Shown here: positions 1 to 9,650 of the stretch, one piece after another
Numbering within the stretch: position 1 is the stretch's first letter
How the letters are laid out: every line of letters begins with the position of its first letter
Origin: Nageia nagi
Lineage: Eukaryota; Pinophyta
Assembly: GCA_050084985.1 (NCBI GenBank)
Contig: JBITNC010000001.1
Span: forward strand, 78,492,001-78,556,000
Direction: 5' to 3'
Length of the DNA: 64,000 nucleotides
Translations under genes and position numbers: made by a program
Notes under the pieces: model-generated
Told to the model about the DNA's origin: nothing
The model's input: the letters and a program-made list of their open reading frames with translations, nothing else
The model's database searches: none

Positions 1-344
1 ATGGTTTATAACTCTCACCCCCAAATCTATAAATACATGGGGAGAGTTATTCCAAGCCTTTAAAAAAAAAATTGTTATAGATGATGATGATAGGATCTTT
101 CTAAGCTTTATAGCATGTATTAAAAGGCACCTAGATGAGTCTATTGATGATTTCAACATAAGATTTGAGAAAAAATGGAAGTCTATTCTAGTAAGGATTG
201 GACTGATAAATGTACAAGCCTTGGTATACTATAGAAAAACTTTCCTCCTTGATCTCAATATGCTTATCATCATATCTGGAGATAGTTTCCCCGATGTATA
301 ACATATGGTTAAAACTTATGAATATATTTTAGTATCCTCTAGAA
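1..344 (+). pseudogene. Ty3/gypsy A gag, 5' part (interrupted by copia 1)
   Basis: A decayed reading frame resembles the retrotransposon gag domain: an N-terminal 'W..LTPKSI.TW.EL...FKKK' block, then 'DESIDDFNIRFEKKWKSI' and 'FPDVYHMVKTYEYILVSS'. It is cut off at 344 by the LTR of copia element 1 and resumes in frame after 8820, so it is the left half of one older element. Stops interrupt it, for example at 61-63 and 298-300. The upstream part lies outside the window. Assignment to gypsy gag is firm; the protein cannot be functional. Confidence 0.75.
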
Positions 345-397
345 TGTTGGAATGTATAATGCATTATTGTAAAGTTTGTATTAAATATTTTATGTAA

Positions 398-448
398 ATT
401 CACTAATACTTAAGAGTATCATTTGATACCTTAAGTATTTAAGTGAAT
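398..448. repeat. 51-bp U3 palindrome, element 1 5' LTR
   Basis: The outer arms ATTCACT...AGTGAAT and the inner arms AATACTTAAG...CTTAAGTATT and GTATCA...TGATAC form one nearly continuous inverted repeat. The same structure lies at 8361-8411 in the 3' LTR, and a counterpart with different arm bases lies in element 2 (38998-39049 and 47019-47070). Confidence 0.85.
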
Positions 449-565
449 ATGATAATGTAACTTGTCCTACACTCCATGCCATGAGCATGCCCCTTGGGTA
501 AAAGGATGTGCATGTCATGTTTTTGTACATTGGATAAAAGGGTGATCTAAAGAAGGATTTTGGCC

Positions 566-573
566 TATAAATA
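566..573 (+). promoter_or_regulatory. TATA box of element 1 5' LTR
   Basis: TATAAATA lies in the middle of the LTR, after the U3 palindrome. The equivalent box is present in the 3' LTR and in element 2. Confidence 0.7.
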
Positions 574-855
574 GAAGGCTTCCTCTTTTTGATCACACAC
601 CAAAAATTGTGGAGTAAAGTTATGCTATAGGATAGAAGTGTAGGAGTTGAGATTAGGAGAATTGTAAGAGAGTTGTATTTGTGATTGAAGTAAAGATCTA
701 GTTAGTGGATGTACTCCTAGTTGGAGGAACCATTTTACATCTTGAGTTACTTTATGAGATTTTCTTATTTGTGAGATTGTTAGATGTTAATTTGAGAGTT
801 TTCATATGATCTTGGTAGATTAAGAATTATCTTGTTAGTGTTAGTTCCTTCAAAT

Positions 856-867
856 TGGTATCAAATC
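856..867 (+). other. Primer binding site, element 1
   Basis: TGGTATCAAATC starts three bases after the 5' LTR. It matches the initiator Met-tRNA site (TGGTATCAGAGC) except for two G-to-A changes. Confidence 0.8.
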
Positions 868-1561
868 TCCTTGAAGGCTCCTCTTCACATCCTTGATGTT
901 AAGGTTCTATATCTTCATCTTGGAGGTCCTCATTCTTTATCCTTCACTCCAATGAGAGGTAAAAGTGATTCAAGGTATAATCTTACTTCACTATATCTTG
1001 ATTTAATTAACATAGCAATATATTTTTTGATGCATACTAACATGTACTATTGTTAGTTTCCTATCATATTGGTATAATTTTGCATATGCTTCATTATCTT
1101 TGAAGGTTTAATTGTCAATAGTTGAGTAAAAAAAATTATATATATAGTAATATTTTTTCCTTCAAATTTGCATGCAAATAACATGTCTTACTACTAGTTG
1201 CAATTTTTGCCTATTATATTGCTATAATTTTGCATATCCTTAATTTATTTTAAGTTTTATTTCCTTTTTTTTCTTTTCTTTTTTTTTTATGTATATCATA
1301 ATTTTTGAGTAAACTATATACGTTTCTTAAAAATTTATATGCAAAATTTCAATGAAAACCTTATATTTTTTGTTAGCCTTAATTATTTTATCAAAATAGT
1401 TGTCTTATACATTTTTTTTCAACTATTTTTGATATTAACAAAAAAAATTGAGTGAGGTTGCATTCCAACAACTAAAAAAAAATGCCTCTTTTTTAAATTA
1501 AGAGGAAAGTATTTATTTATATATTATTATTTTTTTACTCAAATCCCTAAAAAAAAAACTA

Positions 1562-1681
1562 GCCACTCATGGCCCTATTATTGGTAGCTTTGCCACTTGT
1601 GGCCCTACCACTACTAGCTTTGCTACTCATAGCCCTATTATTGGTAGCTTTGCTACTCATGACCCTACTGTTGGTGGCTTT
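1562..1681 (+). repeat. 30-bp tandem repeat, 4 copies, in element 1 leader
   Basis: Four consecutive 30-bp units, beginning GCCACTCATGGCCC or a close variant, end in AGCTTT or GGCTTT, with a degenerate fifth unit to about 1705. The unit is a multiple of three and all four are open in one frame, giving a decapeptide repeat of the form AT(H/C)xP(I/T)xxSF. No start codon or family match supports translation. Confidence 0.8.
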
Positions 1682-2329
1682 GCTACTTGTAGCCTATTGC
1701 TAGCACTATGCCATTGGTAGGCCCCATTGTCATGATCATCACACAACAACCTACCATTGCAATCATCAACTGATAGCCTCACTCCATAGCCAAATTTGAC
1801 CTATGGCCTTTCTCCATCCAAAACCATTACCTCTCTGCAACTCACCAACTCTTGCATTGCTTCTTTTCTCTCCAAAACATGTGCTATCTCTTATTAAATG
1901 ATTTTCCCTTTCCTTACATTTAAGTTCTTAAGGTAGCTTGCATGCTTCCTTTTTTTTGGAGGGGGCTCTCTCTTTCAATGAATAAGTTGGTGCATTAACT
2001 TTGTTTGGTTACTTACAAGACATGTATACATGTACAAACTTACTTTTATGTTAAGTAATTTTGTTTTTTTCATCATTACTGATTCATAACTCTCCTATTT
2101 TTAGAAAATTTGGCAATTTTTTTTTTTAAATCCTTCTTAAATTCATAAAAATACTTAGGCAAAATGATTATTATTTTTTACTAAAGTAAAAATTAGCATT
2201 TTACCTAAGTACCTATTGAAGGGATCATATTGCCTATTTTTTTAAAGAAAACAATAGGGGGAGGAATATTTTATTGTTTTACTTAAATATTAGAGGGAGA
2301 ATTTTTTTATATTAATGGAGTGATACATT

Positions 2330-2620
2330 TTTTGATGCATATTTAGTACTTGAATTTATTAAGTTAAAATAATGCATGCTTATAATTAGTACTTATGCTT
2401 AGTACTTAATCTTTTATGATGCATGCTTATGCTTAATACTTAAATTTTTAAATTAAGTAATGCAAGCTTATGCTTAGTACTTGAAATTTTAAGTTAAATG
2501 AATGCTTATGATTAGCACTAATGCTTAGTAATTAATCTTTTATTTTAAAATGATGCATGCTTATGCTTAGTGCTTATTTTCTAAGTCAAAAATGCATGCT
2601 TATTACTTAAAATCTTATGA
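2330..2620 (+). repeat. Degenerate tandem repeat around GCATGCTTATGCTTAGTACT
   Basis: About five imperfect copies of a roughly 50-65 bp unit contain GCATGCTTATG, CTTAGTACTTAA and a T-rich linker. Element 2 has one or two related units at about 41400-41530. Confidence 0.7.
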
Positions 2621-3487
2621 TTTTATGCAATTTATTTCTTATGCAAAATTAATAAATAAACTTATGCAAAATAAGTGATGATGTAAAGATGTCCTTTAGA
2701 GGTTAGTAAACAAAATCCATTGGATATTTAGGTTTCAAAATTTTGAATGGATGATGTTTTACTTATGCTCTTTTATTTTATGTTTCATACATTGATTTAT
2801 TTGCTTATGCAAACAAAAATGCAAACATTGATATGAGCAACTCCCTAAAATGAACACATCCAAATGTACATTCTGCAACATGACTTGTTTGAAGAGCCAT
2901 GAGGTGAGGACATATGGACTAGAGCCTTTAAGTTTGATGATCCAAATGGTGAAAAGTTCATACTAATTAATTTCCTCTAAGTCCTCTATTAATCTAGATT
3001 TAACTCCAATAGGTGGATAGGTATGTATGTAGTGATACCACATATCCGCATGTCCATTTAGGGATTATCCCAATAACCTAGGAGGACAACTTGAAACCTA
3101 ATTAAGATTAATAATTTGTCCAATCCAATAAACATTGAAACCTTAAAAAATAGCTATTACTTCTCCTTGTAAGAGTATATTGCTACCCAAGGAGAACTAG
3201 TTGAGGATTGGTAGTACTTGGGCTCCTCTTGTGTGGGCATCTTAGTGAAGGCCTAATTTTAGATAAGAAAACAAGCTTCAATAATGTCACTCTACATCTA
3301 TAGTTCTTGAGATGAGAAATGTATTTGGGTACATGGATTATTATTTAAATTGTAAAACATTTGTACTTATGAAACAAATCAAGCTTGTATTAAGTGTTAA
3401 ATGTAACATGTATTATTTATGTGGTTAAAACTTAACATTTTTATTTATTAAAAATGCATGCTTGTTATTTCATATTTTTTTTAGAAA

Positions 3488-6400
3488 ATGGGAGAATCCT
3501 TTTTACCCAAAAACATTCTTGATGGTTTCAACTATGAGATTTAAGAACTATGGATGAGAGTTTAATTATAGGCAAGGAACCTATGGCAAATAGTGAATGA
3601 GAACCTTATACCTCTTACAAATGAGAAAGCATTAGAGGCTTACAACATAAAGAATGAGTTAGCAACCTCCATGATTTACTGTGTAATTTTAGATGATGTG
3701 CTATTGATTATATTCTCTTCAACCTCAACAAAGGAATCATGGGATAAGCTAAAGCAAATCTACCTTGGTTAAAATTGTTTAAGAAGGTTTACCATTCTCC
3801 AAAAGTTGCTTCAATATCATCAAGGAGAAGATGAAAATGTGGCTATATACTTGAATAAAATTATTAACCTAAGGATCAAACTTATTACTTGTGGGTGCAA
3901 TTGGAACCATAATGAGTTCATGGTCTTCATCATTCTTCAAAGCATCTCTTCAAATTTTGAAAACTTTGTAATAGTTATGAAAATAAGGCTTGATGATGAA
4001 GAAGAAGTCATCTCCCTTAAGAGCCTTCAAGGCACCTTTTGGGGCATAAGGAAACCCTTAACAATAAAGGGTTGATTTCTTCTCCTATGGTAATAACATT
4101 GCTCTTGGAGCAACCAAAAATTCTTTCAAGAAGAAATTCAACCATTAAAAGAAATCTTACCCTTTTTCCTCCAAAAAGTTTGAGAAAAGAGGTAGTGGCT
4201 ACAATACCAATAGGAACAATAGGAATAACAACCACAGTAGTAGGAACAATGGCAACAACAATCACTTCAAGTAAAGAGATGGAAAAGGCAAAACAAACAC
4301 TTCTTATCTTAATGAGAAGTTTGATGGCAATTGTAACTATTATGGCATTCAAGGTCATAAAGAAGTTGATTGTTATAAAAAGAAAAGAGAAAAAAAGTAC
4401 AAAGGAAATGGAAATTTAAAGAACTACAAAGGAAAGAAGAATACTCATGCTAGTTTTGCTACAACACTTTACTCCATGTCTCATAATTTTTCATTTGAAA
4501 GGATTGTTGACTCTAGTTGTACTAATCACCTATGCTTTGAAAAGGAAAAGTTCAAGAACTTTCACAAGTATAATAAGGATACAGTTATGATAGGTGATAA
4601 CTCTAACCTTGAAGTCTAAGGAATTGGGAGTGTGATAATTCATGAAAAGGTTCTTAAAAATGTTCTTTATGTTTGTAAGTTAAGGATGAATCTTCTCTTC
4701 ATGATCCAAGTTACTAGAAAAAGGTACTCTTTTGAGTTTGATTCCCAAAGTTGGTGCATTAAGAAAGGACTTGCCACTTTGGTTAAAGGATTAGTGAAAG
4801 ATAACCTCTACATTATGGATCAAGTTCCATCAAAGATGTGTCTTGCTTCTAATATGTATTCTAAAGGTAATCTTTGGCATCATTATTTAGGACACCTTAA
4901 CCATAAGATTATTCAAGTCATGAAAGACCAAGAACTTGTGGAAGGTTTTCCTTCAATTTCTCCTTCAGTTGGTTATGAAAGAAGTGCATTCTTGGTAAGA
5001 TGCATAGATAAAATTTTGAAAAAGATAAGGCAACAAGAGCATCTCAACTTCTTCAACTTATGCATTCATATTTCATAGGTTTGTTTTAGACTAAGTCACT
5101 TAGAGGAGCATCCTATGTCTTGACCTTCATTGATGACTTTAGTAAGATGACCTTTGGGTATCTACTTGAGCATAAGAATCAAACCTTTGAAAGTTTTAAG
5201 GTTTTTAAGGCTTATGTTAAAAATTAGACTAACCTTAAAATTAAAATGTTAAGATCAGATTATGGGGGAGAATATAACAATAATGAGTTCAATGACTATT
5301 GTGCTAAGTATGGAATCAAAAGGTAGTTTATGATTCCTTACACTTTTGAATAGAATGGTGTTGCCAAAAGGAAAAATAGAATAATTATGGAGATGGCTAG
5401 ATGCATGTTGGGTAATCTTCCTAAAATCTTATGCGATGAAGCTATGACCACTACTATTTACACCTTAAATAGGTGTCTCAGAAAATCTATTTAGAGAAAA
5501 ACTTCTTTTGAGACATGGTCAGGAAGAAAACATAACATTTCTCAACTTAGGGTGTTTGGTTGTGAAGCTTTCTCCTACATTGTTTTTGAGAAAAGGAAGA
5601 AGTTGGAAAAAGAGCTAAAAAATGCATCTTTTTGGGTTATGATAGTCAGCATAGAGGCTACAAGATCTAGTCTCCAACCTATAAAGTAGTGTTAATTTCA
5701 AGGGATGTAAAGTTTAATGAACTTCCTAAATAATTTGCTTCTAACAAGGATTTTGATGATCCAGAGGACTCTTCAGTTGCTCCTAGCTAGTTGGATACTA
5801 ATATAGATAAGTCACCATAGGAATAAAATTCTCTAACATAAAGGGTAACAATGAGCATAACCTTGAAAAAATCCTTAATTACAAAGATTGACAACAACCA
5901 TGAGCCCTCAACCTTCAAAGAAGCTTCTAACCACAAGTGCTAGATGGAAGCCATGAAAGTGGATTATGAGGCACTTATTAAAAATAAAACTTGGGACTTG
6001 GTTCCTTATTCTAATGATAAGAATGTGATTGGTAATAAGTGGATCTATAAGTTCAAGTTCAATTTAGTTGGAGATATTGAAAAATACAAGACAAGGTTAG
6101 TAGCTAAAGGTTTTGCTTAGAAATACAATGTAGATTATGAGGAAACCTTTGCTCCCATGGCAAAGATGCCTACTGTGAGAGTTATTCTTGCTCTTTCTGT
6201 AGCTCAAAGATGGAAATTTTTTCAACTTGATGTCAAGAGTGAATTTCTCAATGGTAATTTGGATGTGAAAACTTCATGAATCAACTAGAAGGGTTTATTA
6301 TGGAAAGAAAGAGTCCTTTGTGTGCAAGCTAAAGAAGTCTTTGTATAAACTTAAGCAAGCACCTAAAGCCTAGTACAAAATGATTTTAGGGTACTTTGCA

Positions 6401-7427
6401 GATTTTGGATTTTTCAAGTGCTTTTTTTACTTTGATCTATATGTGATCAATAAAAAAAAAGATATGGTCTTGATTCTCCTTTATGTGGATGATCTTTTGA
6501 TTACTAGGAATAATGATGAAATCATTCAAGAGTGCAATGACTAATCTTGGTCTCTTGCACTACTATCTTAGAAGGTAAGTGTATCAATACAAGGATTGTA
6601 CTTACCTTAGTCAATCTAAGTATATATAAGACATCTTATAGAAGTTTGGAATGGAGGAGTATAGATATGCTACAATCCTAGTCTCTCCTAGAATCACTAT
6701 TTCTCTAAGCTCTAACTCTTAGTTAGTTGATGCTATAGCTTATAGGTAATTGATATTGGTAGTATTTTGTATTTGACTATATTCAAGCTAGATATTTCTT
6801 TTACATTGAATCTGATGGCATGATTCATGTAAAAACTTTATGTTGAGCATCTCAATACTATTAGCAAATTTTAAGGTATATTACAAGGACTAAGGATCTT
6901 GCTCTCAAGTATTCTAAGTTGCCCTCATTTGTTCTCTTTGGATTCTTAGATTTAACTATGGGGGAGATAGAGATGATAGAAAGTCAACCTCTATGTATGT
7001 GTTTAGCATTGGTTTAGGTGTTATCTCTTGGGCTTCCAAGAAGAAACCTACTATTTATCTTTCCACAATAGAATCCAAATATCATGCCATGTCTATAGCA
7101 ACCTAGTAAGCCATTTACCTAATACATATTCTAAAAGAAATTAAGTATGAGTAAGGTGGCTCATTTTTGATCTCTTTAGATAATCAATTGGCTATTTCTT
7201 TAGCTAATAATCTAGTTTTCCATCAAAGAATAAAATATGTGGAAATCCACACCCATTTTATCAAGAAGAAGGTTCTTGATGGCATCATACACCTAGAGTA
7301 TTGTCCATCCACCTGAACTCTACTAATTTTCATCAAGCCCCTCCCTAAGCTCAATTTTGTAAGCCAAGGGATTTATAGGTTGGTGAAGTTGTCCTTAAGG
7401 GAGTATAAGTTTGAATTCATGTTTTGA
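3488..7427 (+). pseudogene. Copia gag-pol pseudogene, element 1
   Basis: The gag starts at ATG 3488 and has the copia UBN2-type core (LLQYHQGEDE..., IYLNKIINLR). A zinc-knuckle remnant follows near 4332, with its second Cys replaced by Tyr. The protease box near 4507 reads DSSC instead of DSGC. The integrase H..H region (LGHLNHK) is at about 4890. The first catalytic Asp (near 5070) is Tyr, and the third catalytic residue (5366-5368) is Lys instead of Glu. RT spans about 5940-6560 and keeps YVDD. RNase H lies at about 6900-7340. There are more than 20 in-frame stops and several frameshifts (for example near 4040 and 5635). It cannot make any full protein. The order PR-INT-RT-RH identifies Ty1/copia firmly. 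Confidence 0.9.
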
Positions 7428-7489
7428 ATTTATTTTATAATGACAACTTCACCCTAGGAGGATTTATGTTGTATAGTTGAATTTTGTTG

Positions 7490-7855
7490 TAACACCTTCA
7501 TGGTAGTTCACTCTACATGAAGAACGTTTTGCAATTGGTCAATCTAGTACTATTTAGTTATTTGTATGTGAGGAACTCTTATGTTCTTTTGGCACTATTC
7601 AGCATCCATATGTGAAGGAACTCATATGTGATATTCTATTTTAGTTAATCTAGCACTATTCAATTACCATATGTGAGGGAACCTTATGTGTCATTTGGCA
7701 CTATTTATTTATCCATTTGTGAGGAACTCTTATGTGCATGATCTATGCACTAATTTAGTTATCCATTGTCTTGTGTGAAGAAATTTATGTGTCTTTTGAT
7801 AGTGTTTAGTTATCCACATGTGAGGAACTCATATGTGCATGCTCTATTTTGTAAT
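7490..7855 (+). repeat. 3' tandem-repeat zone of element 1
   Basis: At least five imperfect units of about 60-70 bp contain ATATGTGAGGAACTCTTATGTG and (T)GGCACTATT, between the end of pol and the PPT. Element 2 has a different repeat unit at the same place (46275-46490). After the zone both elements share a conserved block with GACTTATAGTGCACCATTGATCA. Confidence 0.75.
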
Positions 7856-8298
7856 AATAATCAACACATATTTATATATAGTAGGTGACTATAAGATTTT
7901 GGCATGGCATCTTCATGATGACTTATAGTGCACCATTGATCATTTCATGATGGCATTTATATGATTTATTCTATCCTTTGATATGAATATGATGCATGTA
8001 ACTAATCTTGTTATTTGAGATACTGATAACTTGCATGTTTCTCTGAGATTACATGTTACTTACCTCAGGTATGTAGGCTCTTAGTGACTCTTCATAACTT
8101 CTAGTTGAATGACTAATTCATGTACATTGAAACCAATTATGGTTAATGATTGTATTTGGCAAAGTAGTGAGTCTCAAATTAGATCTTTCTTACTTCACAA
8201 ATATGTAAAAAGTTCTCATATCCATTGCATCTATTGGAGAGAAAACTCTTACTTTCTCTTCTTCTTCTCTCTTACTTGCTCTATCCAAATATTGCATT

Positions 8299-8307
8299 AA
8301 GGGGGAG
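8299..8307 (+). other. Polypurine tract, element 1
   Basis: AAGGGGGAG directly precedes the 3' LTR, the expected plus-strand primer of an LTR retrotransposon. Element 2 has the same tract at 46963-46971. Confidence 0.85.
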
Positions 8308-8815
8308 TATTGGAATGTATAATGCATTATTCTAAAGGTTGTATTAAATTTTCTATGTAAATTCATTAATACTTAAGGGTATCATTTGATACTTTAAGTA
8401 TTTTATTGAATATAATAATGTAACTTGTCCTACACTCCATGTCATGAGCATGCCCTTTAGGTAAAATAATGTGCATGTTATGCTTTTGTACATTGGATAG
8501 AAGGGTGATCCAAAGAGGAATTTTGGCCTATAAATAGAAGGCTCCCTCTTTGTGATCACACACCAAAAATTGTGGAGTAAAGTTATGCTATAGGATAGAA
8601 GTGTAGGAGTTGAGATTAGGAGAATTGTAAGGGAGTTGTATTTGTGATTGAAGTAAAGATCTAGTTAGTAGATGTAGTCCTAGTTGGAGGAACCACTTTA
8701 CATCTTGAGTTACTTTGTGAGATTGTCTTATTTATAAGATTGTTAGATATGAATTTGAAAGTTTTCATGTGATCTTGGTAGATTAGAAATTATCTTATCA
8801 GTGTTAGTTACTTCA
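8308..8815 (+). repeat. 3' LTR of copia element 1
   Basis: This 508-bp copy matches 345-852 along its whole length with about 40 substitutions. The first dinucleotide is TA instead of TG. It includes the U3 palindrome at 8361-8411. Confidence 0.93.
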
Positions 8816-9650
8816 TTGAAAGATGCAACTAGGATTCATTATGCCTTTATTTCCTAGTTTACCCCCAAAATAAGATCCAAAAATTTCCATCATGGAGTAT
8901 TAGTCTTGCCACATCCTCCTCTAAGCCTATAATACAAAATTAATTATAAACATTACCTTCCTTTTCATCTACAAGTATAGGTACTAATTTTAAATATCAA
9001 GAGGAAGAAAGAATAAGGTAATTTGAGGTAACCATCCAAAATCTTACAAATAAGCTCACTCTACAAGAAAGGTAGAATCAAGGTTTTAACTACAAAAGAT
9101 ATGATAACTAGTATTAGCTAAGATTCTAGCCCAAGAATAATAAAATAGAATAGCCTATTATTCCCAAGGCAACTAATAATGTGGTTATGGCTAGTGCTTT
9201 AGAGAGTGATGCTATAGGCATTACAAAATGGTATCCTCCATGTTTAGCTCCTCATTTTCCAGACTCCTATGTTATGTATCAACATAAATATTTGGGTTTA
9301 CACTTAGATCAAATGGTAGAACCTACATTAGATCTTGTTGTGAACCTTACCAGCTTCCAAGTTATACTAGAGAATAAGCTAACTATGTTTAAACTAGAGC
9401 CTCTTCTTCAATGATTCTACAATAAGCCCAAGTCACTTAGCAAAATCAACAAACCATTCCAACTTAGTTAGATCCATAAAGAACTAAGCTCCTATGCTCC
9501 AACCATAGAATGAAGAGAATCAATTGCTTGGATATTTGGGTCATGTTTCTTAGGACCTAGATAATATTGCTTCTACAACAAAAAATCCCACTACAACTAG
9601 AAAAGAAGTCCTAAAAAAGAAAGGCCTCATCCCTTAATATATCCTTTTAT
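8816..9650 (+). pseudogene. Ty3/gypsy A gag, 3' part
   Basis: If copia 1 and one copy of its 5-bp duplication are removed, the frame ending at 344 continues here (KMQLGF..., then PLFPSLPPK). Further on is a stretch with 'WYPPCLAPHFPDSYVMYQ' (9220-9280). Stops are frequent. I read it as the gag C-terminal linker of element A; the domain itself is to the left of copia 1. Confidence 0.6.

Larger units (their letters stand above)
345..852 (+). repeat. 5' LTR of copia element 1
   Basis: The LTR starts TGTTGG and ends TTCA, just before the primer site. It is aligned end to end with the copy at 8308-8815 and has the same length. A TATA box lies at 566-573 and a long palindrome at 398-448. The sequence after the TATA box (about 580-850) would be R/U5. 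Confidence 0.93.
868..3487 (+). other. Leader region of copia element 1
   Basis: This 2.6-kb untranslated leader has no recognisable gene. The first part (about 1080-1560) is AT-rich with T and A runs. A less AT-rich insert with 30-bp repeats lies at about 1560-1950. Repeats around the words GCATGCTTATG and CTTAGTACTTAA lie at 2330-2620. From about 2690 to 3480 it is homologous to 41590-42240 of element 2, so the 3' half of the leader is family-conserved and the 5' half is variable. Confidence 0.7.
345..8815 (+). mobile_element. Ty1/copia LTR retrotransposon, element 1 (old)
   Basis: This is a complete but decayed copia element of 8471 bp. It has two 508-bp LTRs (345-852 and 8308-8815), a Met-tRNA-type primer site, a 2.6-kb leader, gag-pol in copia order (gag, protease, integrase, RT, RNase H), a 3' tandem-repeat zone and a polypurine tract. 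The flanking 5-mers TAGAA and TTGAA differ at one base and look like a decayed target duplication. By eye the LTRs differ at about 40 of 508 positions (about 8%), so the insertion is old. It sits inside the gag of gypsy element A. The coding region has many stops and frameshifts. It is closely related to element 2 at 38951-47430. Confidence 0.92.

Noticed and set aside
4017-4358. A hydrophobic 113-residue minus-strand ORF
   Set aside because: It is the complement of the Asn/Lys-rich gag tail of element 1; Asn and Lys codons read backward give Val, Ile and Leu.
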